Assembly: GCA_002726335.1 (NCBI GenBank)
Contig: PBSR01000124.1
Location: forward strand, 1-34,976
From: Gemmatimonadaceae bacterium
GTDB lineage: Bacteria > Latescibacterota > UBA2968 > UBA8231
DNA: 34,976 nt
Reading direction: 5' to 3'
Below, piece after piece: positions 16,755 to 24,323 of this stretch. How positions within the stretch are numbered: position 1 is the stretch's first letter; each line of letters opens with the position of its first letter. Both the position numbers and the translations under genes were made by a program. The notes below the pieces were generated by a model. The model saw only the letters and a program-made list of their open reading frames with translations, had not been told where the DNA came from and ran no database searches.

Positions 16755-17024
16755 GTGCCTGAGTGGGGGGACGTGGCCCTGCTGGGTCTTTTCGCCGTCC
16801 ACCTGGCCATCTTCGGCCGGATGACGTGGCGCGGCAGGCAACTGCGGCACGGCATCGCCACGATCACATTCTTGCTTCTGGTGGCCGTCTTCGCCGTGCG
16901 CCTGTGGTCCCCCGAATGGTCGGTGGCCGGTGTTGCCGTCCATCGGGTCCTGCGCTGGGCCGCCTGGGGAGGCACTGTCGTCAGCCTGTTGCTGCTGGTG
17001 TGGCCACGCCTCGCTGCCCGCTGA
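16755..17024 (+). CDS. Small three-helix membrane protein, unknown
   Basis: An 89-residue protein with a GTG start 9 bases after the enolase gene. Three hydrophobic segments are evident: VALLGLFAVHLAIFG, ITFLLLVAVFAVRLW and GGTVVSLLLLVWPRLAA, with arginine-rich loops between them (RMTWRGRQLRHG). I do not recognise the family. Its position suggests co-transcription with the enolase gene. It ends at a TGA followed by TTTTT and faces the convergent sialidase-like gene across 29 bases. Confidence 0.6.
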   Translation: MPEWGDVALLGLFAVHLAIFGRMTWRGRQLRHGIATITFLLLVAVFAVRLWSPEWSVAGVAVHRVLRWAAWGGTVVSLLLLVWPRLAAR

Positions 17025-17053
17025 TTTTTGAGACGCTCCGGAGTCCGGTTCCT

Positions 17054-18181
17054 CTATGACTCAGACAGTATACAGCCGCTTATGAAGCGAGGCGCCTGAG
17101 CCGGGTCCCGTCTCGCCGCCACATCCTCACGGCTGTTGTGGTAGAACACGACTAAGACGCGCCCGTCCGGAAAGGTGACAGCGTCGGGGTATCCCAGGTC
17201 GCTGACCGCACCGTCGTCGCGCAGCACCAGCTCGTTACCGGCTGACGCTGCGGTCCCGTCGACACCCAGCACCCGGGCGCGCACGCCGTAGCCCTCGTCG
17301 AAGCGAAAGCCGTAGGCCAGCAGCACCCGCCCCGATGGCAGCCTCGCGGCACACGCGGGAAAGCCGCGACAGACCGGTTCGGTCACACTCCAGTTGAGCC
17401 CCTCGTCCGTCGATCGACACGTGGCCAGCACATCGGCAACGCTGTGCCGCCGCAGAAAGGCGACGATGTCTCCGGCGTCCGTCTGGTACAGGTAGGTCTC
17501 GTTGGTGTCGTCGGCGATGACGGCACGCCACGACCAGTTGCGTCCGCCGTCGACGGAGGCGAACAGATGGCTGGTGTGGGCCTGGCCGAAGCAATATGCC
17601 GACACGAGCAGCGTGCCGGAAGCCGTCTCCAGCAGGTTGCCGCGCACCGCCAGGGCCGGTGCCAGTTTCGAGTGCAGTGGGTCTACTCCCGGAGCCCCTT
17701 TCAGCCACGCGGGATCTCCCCAGGTGATGCCGTCGTCCTGCGAGCGCCAGACGCCGGCACCCCGTTGCACACCAGGCCAGTTGCCCTCGCGGAACCCCCC
17801 GACACCAGCGGGACGCCGGGCGACGGTGGCGGCGAAAATCGACTCGTTCACCAGCTCGAAGCGATGTGTGTGGTGGAGGAGGGTACCGTCTTCGAGGCGC
17901 CGCAGATTCGGGCACTGGGCACCGGCGAGAAAGATCTGAGGCGAGGTCCACGTGGCGCCGCCATCGTCCGAGTGGACCAGACACGATTCGGTGGACGGGT
18001 GCCAGTGGCCGGACAAACCCTCGTCGAGCCAGGAAGGTACCCGGCGGAAGGCGACGGTGAGACGACCCGTGTCCGGATCACAGATGGCCGCCGGACCGGG
18101 GCCGCAGTAGTACTGGGGATCGCGGTACACTGTGACGTGGCTGCTGAGTCGTACGCCGCTCTCTGCCAGTGCTGTCATCAT
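17054..18181 (-). CDS. Sialidase/BNR-repeat family protein
   Basis: Six-bladed-propeller-type protein of 375 residues with four Asp-box (BNR) repeats of the form S-x-D-x-G-x-x-W: SDDGGATW, SQDDGITW, SVDGGRNW and STDEGLNW. Sialidases and related exo-glycosidases carry these on successive blades. There is an arginine in the N-terminal region (VYRDPQYYCGPG), but I cannot assign the Arg triad, so it may be a sialidase-like lyase or binding protein. No signal peptide is visible. The start at 18181 (ATGATG) follows AAGAGG at a short distance. It is divergent from the mannonate dehydratase gene with 83 bases between them. Confidence 0.75.
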   Translation of the reverse strand: MMTALAESGVRLSSHVTVYRDPQYYCGPGPAAICDPDTGRLTVAFRRVPSWLDEGLSGHWHPSTESCLVHSDDGGATWTSPQIFLAGAQCPNLRRLEDGTLLHHTHRFELVNESIFAATVARRPAGVGGFREGNWPGVQRGAGVWRSQDDGITWGDPAWLKGAPGVDPLHSKLAPALAVRGNLLETASGTLLVSAYCFGQAHTSHLFASVDGGRNWSWRAVIADDTNETYLYQTDAGDIVAFLRRHSVADVLATCRSTDEGLNWSVTEPVCRGFPACAARLPSGRVLLAYGFRFDEGYGVRARVLGVDGTAASAGNELVLRDDGAVSDLGYPDAVTFPDGRVLVVFYHNSREDVAARRDPAQAPRFISGCILSES

Positions 18182-18199
18182 CGGCCTCTTGCTTGACCC

Positions 18200-18220
18200 T
18201 CAGGTTTGCTTTGGGGACAT
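18200..18220 (-). CDS. Possible six-codon leader ORF upstream of the sialidase-like gene
   Basis: On the minus strand GGAGG (18226-18230) sits 5 bases before an ATG that opens MSPKQT and then TGA, ending 18 bases before the sialidase-like start. Its ribosome binding site is stronger than that of the main gene and matches the GGAGGCAACA stretch before the sulfatase start. It could be a translated leader or a chance ORF. Confidence 0.25.
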   Translation of the reverse strand: MSPKQT

Positions 18221-18264
18221 TGTTGCCTCCGCGAAACTGTCCGACTCGATCCGGAGTGTCAATC

Positions 18265-19254
18265 ATGTCTCTGCCCATGCGCGTCGGCCTTGGCCAGTTC
18301 CACGAACTCACCGACGAGATGTGCCAGTTCATCAAACAGATGGGCTGCGACGACTTCCTGATGAACACGCCGAGCCTGCCCGTCGATGCCGGCCTCTGGC
18401 AGGTGGACGATCTGGCGGCCCTCAAGGCCAGGGCCGACGCCTTTGATCTGCGGTTGATGGCGCTGGAGAATGTGCCCATCCCGTTCTATCTCGACATCAT
18501 GCTCGGCCGGGAAGGTCGGGAGCAGCAGCTCGACAACATGGTGGCTACTGTGCGCAACATGGGAAAGGTGGGGATTCCCATCCTCGGGTATCACTGGATC
18601 CCCGCTTCGGTGTGGCGCACACAGGATCCTCAGGTCCTGCGCGGCGGTGCCCGGGCAACACGCTTCAACGAGGCCGAACACGGCGATGCACCCCTGTCCT
18701 TCGACCGCGAGTACTCGGCAGATCAGATGTGGGACAACTACTGCTGGTATCTCGACCGCATCCTGCCCGTGGCCGAGGAATCCGGCGTCCGCCTCGCCCT
18801 GCACCCCGATGATCCGCCGGTGCCGACGCTGGGTGGTGTAGCCCGCATCTTCGGCAGCTTCGATGGCTTCCGCCGCGCCATGGACAAATACGACTCGCCA
18901 AACCACGGCCTCGACTTCTGCATGGGCTGCTGGTCGGAGATGGGGGGTCACGAAAACGTGATGAAGGGATTCGATTACTTCGTCCCGGATGGCAAGGTGA
19001 TCTACATCCACTTCCGTGATGTGAAAGGCACGGCCGATTGCTTCCACGAGTGCTTCATCGACGAGGGTCAGGTCGACACGCTCGCCGTCGTGCGACGGCT
19101 GCACGAACTGGGCTTTGATGGTTTCATGATCCCCGATCACGTACCGGCCACCGTGGGCGATTCCCCCTGGCACCACCGGGGTCGGGCTCACTGTGTCGGC
19201 TTCATGCAGGCCCTGGTTCAAGTGGCCGAGAAGCTGTCACACCCAGCGGCTTGA
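18265..19254 (+). CDS. uxuA: Mannonate dehydratase, UxuA family
   Basis: TIM-barrel enzyme of 329 residues that dehydrates D-mannonate to 2-keto-3-deoxygluconate in glucuronate breakdown. All four metal-ligand motifs known from the family are present: H180 in ALHPDDPP, C219 in GLDFCMG, H249 in YIHFRDVKG and D291 in MIPDHVP. It is shorter than E. coli UxuA (about 394 residues) and closer to the compact form found in many bacteria. The ATG at 18265 is chosen because GGAG lies 9 bases upstream (18253-18256) and the protein then begins directly with family sequence; a longer open frame to 18169 would overlap the divergent gene. The next gene starts 4 bases after its stop. A related isomerase function cannot be excluded. 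Confidence 0.88.
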   Translation: MSLPMRVGLGQFHELTDEMCQFIKQMGCDDFLMNTPSLPVDAGLWQVDDLAALKARADAFDLRLMALENVPIPFYLDIMLGREGREQQLDNMVATVRNMGKVGIPILGYHWIPASVWRTQDPQVLRGGARATRFNEAEHGDAPLSFDREYSADQMWDNYCWYLDRILPVAEESGVRLALHPDDPPVPTLGGVARIFGSFDGFRRAMDKYDSPNHGLDFCMGCWSEMGGHENVMKGFDYFVPDGKVIYIHFRDVKGTADCFHECFIDEGQVDTLAVVRRLHELGFDGFMIPDHVPATVGDSPWHHRGRAHCVGFMQALVQVAEKLSHPAA

Positions 19255-19258
19255 CCGG

Positions 19259-20788
19259 ATGCCGGTCCGCCACAACATGGGCGCACGCGTCGCCATCGGC
19301 TCGCTGTTGACCGAGTGCAACCAGTTCGGTGGTTCACCCATCGATCTGGACTGGTTCGAGCGCTACGAGCTCCGCTTCGGCGAGGACGTGCTCACCATCG
19401 ACAGCGGCGTGGTCGGAGGGGCGCTGAGTGTTCTGGCGCAGGCGGGTGCCGACGTGGCGCCGCTGCTGTCGGCCAGCACCTGTCCGGGAGGCTGTATCAC
19501 GGACGACTGCTACCAGCTTCTGCGCCGCGAGCTGCTCGACCGACTGCGGGCGGCAATGCCCGTGGACGGCGTGCTCCTGCCGCTGCACGGCGCGGCCGTC
19601 GCCGACGGCGTCGACGATCCCGAGGGGGATCTCATCGGCGCGGTTCGGCATCTCGTCGGCCGCGAGGTCCCGGTGGTGGCCACCCTCGATCTGCACGCCC
19701 ATGTCACCCGCGCCATGGTCGAAAACGCCCACGGCCTCGTCGCCTGGGAGACCTACCCCCATCGGGATGCCCAGACCACCGGCGAACGCGGTGCCCGCCT
19801 GCTGCTCGATGCCGTTGCCGGCAACTGTCGGCCGACCATGGCCCTGGCCAAGGTGCCGGTCATCGTTGGCGGGTTGAACGGCTCCACCGACGGCGATGGC
19901 GCCTTTGCCCGCATGATGCGTGACGCGAAAGCCCGGGAGGGCCACCATGGCCTGCTCTCTGCGAGCCTTTTCCTCGTGCACCCGTACCTCGACCAGCCTG
20001 ACCTGGGGGGAGGCGGCCTGTTCATCACCGATGCCGACGCCCCCCGTGCCCGCCGCCTGGCCGTGGACACGGCCGAGCGATACTGGTCGGCGAGGCACGA
20101 CCTCGAAGCCGATACCATGTCACCCGCAGAGGCTATCACCCGGGGTCTGGCCATCGACGGCGGACCGGTGATCCTGGTAGAGGCCGCCGATTGTGCCGGT
20201 GGCGGCGCCTCCTGTGACAGCGCCGCCGCCTTGCGGTCTCTGCTCGCCCTCGATGATCCTCCCGACAGCCTCGTTCCCATCGTCGACCCCGCCGCCGCCG
20301 CCGCCGCCCACGCCGCCGGTGTGGGAACGCTCCTGCGGACAAGGCTGGGTCACACCCTCGACCCGCAGTGGGGGACTCCGATCGAAATCCAGGGCCGGGT
20401 CGAGTCCGTGCACGATGGCCGCTTCCGTTACCAGGGGGGCATCTGGGACGGTGTTGTCGGGGAGATGGGACCCACCGCGGTGTTGCGCCTGGCAGCGGTG
20501 CGTGTGCTCGTCACCAGCCATGCCACCTACGATTGGGCCGATGAACAGTGGCAGGCCGTCGGCATCGACCCACGGCAGACGAAGTTCATCGTCGCCAAGA
20601 ACCCGATGAACTTCCACAACGTGTACGATGATGTCGCCCGGGGCGTGTTCACCCTCGACACGCCGGGGCCCACACCGGCCACGATCCGTCACCACCCGCT
20701 GCAGCGGATGCCCCGGCCCTATTTCCCCGCCGACGCCGACATACCCGGATTGCAGCCCACAGTGTGGACGAACGAGAATCTGTGGTGA
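19259..20788 (+). CDS. M81/MlrC-family metallopeptidase-like protein
   Basis: A 509-residue protein with the two MlrC domains. Near the start are GSLLTECNQFGG, then LPLHGAAVADGVDDPEGD, TLDLHAHVTRAM (D144, H146) and ETYPHRDAQTTGERGA (H168). These carry the candidate zinc ligands. The C-terminal domain opens with ILVEAADCAGGGASCDS, where the family usually reads a D-N-P-GGG-type loop. MlrC opens linearised microcystin peptides in Sphingopyxis, but most relatives are found without microcystin and their substrates are unknown. The ATG at 19259 is 4 bases after the uxuA stop; an internal ATG at 19277 is an alternative start. A run of six GCC codons lies at 20291-20308. The stop overlaps the next start (GTGA). 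Here it probably serves amino-sugar or peptide turnover, which is inference. Confidence 0.85.
   Translation: MPVRHNMGARVAIGSLLTECNQFGGSPIDLDWFERYELRFGEDVLTIDSGVVGGALSVLAQAGADVAPLLSASTCPGGCITDDCYQLLRRELLDRLRAAMPVDGVLLPLHGAAVADGVDDPEGDLIGAVRHLVGREVPVVATLDLHAHVTRAMVENAHGLVAWETYPHRDAQTTGERGARLLLDAVAGNCRPTMALAKVPVIVGGLNGSTDGDGAFARMMRDAKAREGHHGLLSASLFLVHPYLDQPDLGGGGLFITDADAPRARRLAVDTAERYWSARHDLEADTMSPAEAITRGLAIDGGPVILVEAADCAGGGASCDSAAALRSLLALDDPPDSLVPIVDPAAAAAAHAAGVGTLLRTRLGHTLDPQWGTPIEIQGRVESVHDGRFRYQGGIWDGVVGEMGPTAVLRLAAVRVLVTSHATYDWADEQWQAVGIDPRQTKFIVAKNPMNFHNVYDDVARGVFTLDTPGPTPATIRHHPLQRMPRPYFPADADIPGLQPTVWTNENLW
20291..20308 (+). repeat. GCC trinucleotide run coding for six alanines
   Basis: Six uninterrupted GCC units lie in frame within the MlrC-like gene (PAAAAAAHAAG). 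This is a short tract prone to slippage, in a part that looks like a linker between conserved blocks. In-frame length changes would be tolerated. Confidence 0.8.
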
Positions 20789-21888
20789 GTCTTGGCGTCG
20801 CCCTCATCGGCACCGGTCGCGTCGGGTACCAGTTCTCGTTTTCCGAGCTGCCCGACAACCACGCCGAGGCGGTTATGGCCAGCCACAGACTGCGGCTGGT
20901 CGCCGGCGTCAACCGGGGTCGGGAAAAGCTCGACGCCTTCGGCCAGCGCTTCGGCGTCGACGCCTTGTTCCACGACTACCGGCAGATGCTGGACACCGCT
21001 CAACCCGACATCGTCATCGTCGCCACGCACCCCGAACTGCACTGCGACATGGTCCTGCACTGCGCCGCCACACCCTCGGTACGGGCCATCATCTGCGAGA
21101 AACCCCTGGCCCTGTCGGTGGCCGAATGTGATCACATGATCGAGGCCTGCCGGCGGCAGGATGTCCTGCTGCAGGTGAATCACAATCGCCGCTGGCATCC
21201 CGAGTGGCAGCTGGCGGGACAGCTTCTCGCCGACGGCGCCATCGGCGAGCTCAACCACATCACCTGTCACATGGACGGCTGCAAACCCGAACCCTCGTGG
21301 CGGTCTGACAACGAAGGCCCCCTGCTGCACGACTCCACGCACTACTTCGACCTGATGGATCTCTACGGGGGCCCGGTGGCGTGGCTGTGCGGCATGGCAG
21401 AGCAACGCCGGCGGCCGTGGCCGGTGGAGGACTACGCCACGGCCTTCATGAAGTTCGGCAACGGTGTCAGTGGCGCGATCTGCGGCGCCGAGCTCACCGT
21501 CTACACGGATCTGGCGTTTGAGCTGCGAGGCACCACGGGCGTCCTCCGCATGTTGCCCGAAACCGTCCATCTGTGGGCTGCCACGCGGGGCGCGTACGAG
21601 CCGGACTCCGGTTTCCAGTGGAGCGGACTGCAGCCGCAGCCGTTGGAGCGACCGGCGCCGGCCAGTACGTATGAACTCGCCCTCGACGAGCTCGTCGCCG
21701 CTCTCGACGGTGACGGTGAGCTGCGCTCCGACGGGGAAGTGGGGCGCCGATCCATGGAGATGGTCGCCGCCGTCTACCAGTCGCAACTGGCCGGCAACCA
21801 GCCGGTGCACTGGCCGCTGACCGATCGCCGCAATACCATCGATGCCCTGAGGGACGCCGGGTGGTTTGAGAACCGACCGACTGACTGA
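20785..21888 (+). CDS. Gfo/Idh/MocA-family oxidoreductase
   Basis: NAD(P)-dependent dehydrogenase-type protein of 367 residues. Its N-terminal Rossmann fold carries GVALIGTGRVGYQF, with family motif CEKPLAL near residue 105. The substrate domain shows LLHDSTHYFDLMDLYGG, the usual His/Asp-containing helix start. The GTG at 20785 gives a GTGA overlap with the MlrC-like stop; GTG codons at 20782 and 20764 are alternatives. Its own stop lies inside a GACT repeat. It is followed after 31 bases by another family member. The two probably act on intermediates of the same sugar-acid route as the mannonate dehydratase upstream; the substrate is not readable. Confidence 0.85.
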   Translation: MSLGVALIGTGRVGYQFSFSELPDNHAEAVMASHRLRLVAGVNRGREKLDAFGQRFGVDALFHDYRQMLDTAQPDIVIVATHPELHCDMVLHCAATPSVRAIICEKPLALSVAECDHMIEACRRQDVLLQVNHNRRWHPEWQLAGQLLADGAIGELNHITCHMDGCKPEPSWRSDNEGPLLHDSTHYFDLMDLYGGPVAWLCGMAEQRRRPWPVEDYATAFMKFGNGVSGAICGAELTVYTDLAFELRGTTGVLRMLPETVHLWAATRGAYEPDSGFQWSGLQPQPLERPAPASTYELALDELVAALDGDGELRSDGEVGRRSMEMVAAVYQSQLAGNQPVHWPLTDRRNTIDALRDAGWFENRPTD

Positions 21889-21900
21889 CTGACTGACTGA
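21879..21900 (+). repeat. GACT tetranucleotide repeat spanning a stop codon
   Basis: Five and a half GACT units cover the last two codons, the TGA stop (21886-21888) and the first bases of the following intergenic gap. The repeat presents a TGA in all three frames, so slippage would not extend the protein much but would change the distance to the next gene's ribosome binding site and GTG. Confidence 0.9.
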
Positions 21901-21919
21901 AGAGACGGAGACAGACATC

Positions 21920-22927
21920 GTGGGCAAGACGAGGAAAAAGAGGGCGACGACCCCCAGGCGACGCAAGACGATCCGCGTCGCCGTCATCGGCGCCGGCGGG
22001 CGGGCCGCCAGCGCCCACTACCCGTGTTTTGCGGAACTGCCAGGGTGCGATCTGGTCGCCGCCTGTGACGTCGACGAAGAGCGACTCAACGGAGTATGCG
22101 ATCGCTTCGGCATCCCCGGCAGATATGTCGACTTCCGCCAGATGATCGATGCGGAGAAACCCGACGCCGTCTACGCCTTCATGCCACCCCATCACCTGTA
22201 CGACGTGGCGGCAGAGGTGATGGAGCGCGGCTGCCACCTGTTCATCGAAAAGCCGCCCGCAGTGACCACCGAACAGGTGCACCAGCTGGCCGCCATCGCC
22301 CGCCGCCAGAAGGTACTGACCGGCGTCACCTTTCAGCGGCGGTTCTCCCCCCTCATTCGCCATGGCAAGGCCCGCTGCGAAGCTCGCGGTTCGGTGCACA
22401 CTGCCCATGCCTCGTTCTACAAGAACTGGGTCGGGGGTGCGCCGTACTACAAGGGCGCCATGGACATGCTGACCTGTGACGGCATTCACGCCGTCGACAC
22501 GCTGCGGTATCTCTGTGGTGGCGAGATCGAGTCCGTCGCCGCCGACAACCGCCGCCTCGACGCCGGCCACTGGAACCTGCATCTGGCTCTGGTGCGCTTC
22601 TCTTCGGGGGCCACCGGTCTGCTGCTGAACAACTTCATGGCGGGGCGGCGCATGTTCACCGTTGAGATCCATGCCGCGGGCATCAGCTTCTTCGGTGATC
22701 CGGAGGAGGGCGGCCAGCTGTACGCCGACAACCAGGCCGAGGCGGTGGAGGTCCTTGACCCCTTTGAGCTGGCGGGCAGCCGAGAGTCCCATCGCGCCTT
22801 CGGCGCCTGGGACACGCACATGCATTTTCTCGATTGCCTGCGGACGGGTCGGCCACCGGAAACCGCCTTCGACGACGCTGTGAAGACGATGGCCCTGGTG
22901 GACGCCGTCTACGGCAGCCAGATATAG
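21920..22927 (+). CDS. Gfo/Idh/MocA-family oxidoreductase with basic N-terminal extension
   Basis: A 335-residue dehydrogenase-type protein. A lysine/arginine-rich leader (MGKTRKKRATTPRRRKTI) precedes the Rossmann strand VAVIGAGGRAASAHY. EKPPAV follows at about residue 112 and TCDGIHAVDTLRYL in the substrate domain. The GTG start at 21920 has GGAG 9 bases upstream (21907-21910). A start after the basic leader is not offered by a canonical codon. It lies 31 bases after the preceding family member and its 3' end overlaps the convergent phosphatase gene by 19 bases. It is likely part of the same operon and oxidises a sugar or sugar acid. Confidence 0.83.
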   Translation: MGKTRKKRATTPRRRKTIRVAVIGAGGRAASAHYPCFAELPGCDLVAACDVDEERLNGVCDRFGIPGRYVDFRQMIDAEKPDAVYAFMPPHHLYDVAAEVMERGCHLFIEKPPAVTTEQVHQLAAIARRQKVLTGVTFQRRFSPLIRHGKARCEARGSVHTAHASFYKNWVGGAPYYKGAMDMLTCDGIHAVDTLRYLCGGEIESVAADNRRLDAGHWNLHLALVRFSSGATGLLLNNFMAGRRMFTVEIHAAGISFFGDPEEGGQLYADNQAEAVEVLDPFELAGSRESHRAFGAWDTHMHFLDCLRTGRPPETAFDDAVKTMALVDAVYGSQI

Positions 22928-24210
22928 AGCCCTGAAGTTCTAGTCGGCCTGCCGGGAGATCGGCGCGCCGTACGGTCGAAGACCCGGCCCCGCTGGTCTA
23001 CAGCGGCAAACACGACACTGTCGCCGGCTACATCAACGCGCCATATGTGACCCTTGCTTTCGAGTCGATCCAGGTACCAGCGACGCCGCAGGTGGACCTG
23101 CCTCGGGCCACGTGTCATTCGCGGACCCCGGCCGAAGGAACCGTCCCCGAGGTAGAGGGTTCCACGGGGATCGATGTGGTCGCCTCGGATCGGATGTGTG
23201 CGCTTGAAGACGTGGTCGTGGTTCTCGAAGGCCGCTGTCAGGCCATAGCGGTCAAATACCGGTTGCCAGCTTCGCCGCCCTGTTTTCGAGTACTTCGTGC
23301 TGGGAAGACGGAATCCCGGAAACAGGGGCACGTGATACGTCGCCAGGCGTACCGGCACCCCCGCATGGGCCGCCATCTGCTGCTCCAGCCATTGTGCCTG
23401 AGCGCCGCCATGACTGGCCAGGTGGCCGCTGTCGAGCAGGAAGATGACGAGTCGGGAACCCACCTGGCGCAGGTAGTAGCTGCGATCCCCGGCCTGGGCC
23501 AGATAGCTCAGGTAAATGGGGGCGTTGTCGGGCGCGCCTCCGTAGCCGCCTGAGACTTCGTGATTGCCGATGGCCGAGACGATCGGCACGGTGTAGCCGG
23601 CGGGTGTCACCATCAGCTCCTGCCAGTTGTCCAGCCAGCGATCCCAGACCGGCCACTGGTCCCAGTCACCATCGGTGTAGGCCAGGTCTCCACCCAGCAG
23701 GGCGAACAGCGGCTCCTGGTCGGCCGCCACGGCCTGCAGTCGCCTGGAGCCTTCGGCCACACCCATGTCCCCGGCAGCGACGAAGCGCAACGGCTCCTCC
23801 CCGTCGGGCGCGGTGCGGAAGGCCCGCTCCGACGAGAAACCCGTCAGGGAATCACCGGCGACAAACCAGTAGGATCTCTCGGGCAGCAGCCCGGTCAGCT
23901 GCACACGATGCACCGATCGACCGGGCACGGCGGCAATCGCTTGCCGGGTCCCGACGGCGCGTCCTCCGTAGGTCGATGGCATGCCGCCACGAGCCACGGT
24001 ATCAAACAGCACCTGGCTCACCGTCGACCCGGTTGCCACCGACGATGACGACGATGAGATGGTATGGTAGTTGACCGTGATCGCCCGGGCCGGATCGTCC
24101 TGCCATGTGAGATAGACATGCCGCGGTGCGGCCACGGCGGGGGAGCCGAGCCACGCCACGGTGAGCACCCAGAGCAGGGCGAGCTTTCTGATGGGGATGA
24201 TGGTGTGCAT
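22909..24210 (-). CDS. Exported metallophosphoesterase, purple-acid-phosphatase-like
   Basis: A 433-residue protein. The ATG at 24210 gives a clear signal peptide (basic start, then LALLWVLTVAWLG, then AVAAP); an upstream codon at 24306 would bury it. An N-terminal fibronectin-like domain (TWQDDPARAITVNYHT) precedes the calcineurin-type fold. Metal motifs in order are AAGDMGVAEG, LGGDLAYTDGDWDQW, AIGNHEVSGG, ATYHVPLFPG and ENHDHVFKRTHP. The last replaces the usual Gly of GHxH with Asn but keeps both His. It is likely periplasmic or secreted and releases phosphate from organic esters. The 3' end overlaps the convergent Gfo/Idh gene by 19 bases. Confidence 0.87.
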   Translation of the reverse strand: MHTIIPIRKLALLWVLTVAWLGSPAVAAPRHVYLTWQDDPARAITVNYHTISSSSSSVATGSTVSQVLFDTVARGGMPSTYGGRAVGTRQAIAAVPGRSVHRVQLTGLLPERSYWFVAGDSLTGFSSERAFRTAPDGEEPLRFVAAGDMGVAEGSRRLQAVAADQEPLFALLGGDLAYTDGDWDQWPVWDRWLDNWQELMVTPAGYTVPIVSAIGNHEVSGGYGGAPDNAPIYLSYLAQAGDRSYYLRQVGSRLVIFLLDSGHLASHGGAQAQWLEQQMAAHAGVPVRLATYHVPLFPGFRLPSTKYSKTGRRSWQPVFDRYGLTAAFENHDHVFKRTHPIRGDHIDPRGTLYLGDGSFGRGPRMTRGPRQVHLRRRWYLDRLESKGHIWRVDVAGDSVVFAAVDQRGRVFDRTARRSPGRPTRTSGLYIWLP

Positions 24211-24217
24211 GCTTTCG

Positions 24218-24234
24218 AATGTCACGGTGACATT
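24218..24234. promoter_or_regulatory. Perfect 17-bp palindrome, candidate operator
   Basis: AATGTCACGGTGACATT has two 8-base arms around one central G. It lies 7 bases upstream of the phosphatase ATG and 20 bases upstream of the -35 element proposed for the divergent gene. The position and symmetry suit a dimeric repressor or activator. I do not recognise the motif as a named regulator's site. Confidence 0.5.
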
Positions 24235-24253
24235 GCCTACGGTCAACGCGAGT

Positions 24254-24282
24254 TTGCCCGCCTGCGGAGGCGCCTGTAGTAT
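24254..24282 (+). promoter_or_regulatory. Candidate sigma70 promoter for the uncharacterised gene at 24324
   Basis: TTGCCC (24254-24259) and TAGTAT (24277-24282) are separated by 17 bases; each matches its consensus at four of six positions. The spacer holds a small inverted repeat (CGCCT at 24259-24263, AGGCG at 24268-24272). The start codon is 41 bases after the -10 box, preceded by AAAAGAGG. Confidence 0.4.
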
Positions 24283-24323
24283 CATGCCCCGTTCGATCCC
24301 CTTCACCGCGAAAAGAGGCCCCC

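Noticed and set aside
17025..17053. CTCCGGAG palindrome with a nearby T run as a bidirectional terminator
   Set aside because: The palindrome has no loop and the T run precedes rather than follows it on the plus strand, so it does not form an intrinsic terminator.
19259..20788. Microcystin degradation gene mlrC
   Set aside because: No mlrA, mlrB or mlrD partner is present, and the M81 family is mostly found without microcystin; only the family name is supported.
21879..21900. GACT repeat as a CRISPR or mobile-element target duplication
   Set aside because: It is a simple 4-base tandem repeat without spacers, and no transposase or inverted ends lie nearby.
20719..22825. Two minus-strand frames of more than 400 codons opposite the tandem Gfo/Idh genes
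   Set aside because: The plus strand carries intact GxGxxG and EKP motifs and proper starts; the minus frames span two genes and an intergenic repeat.
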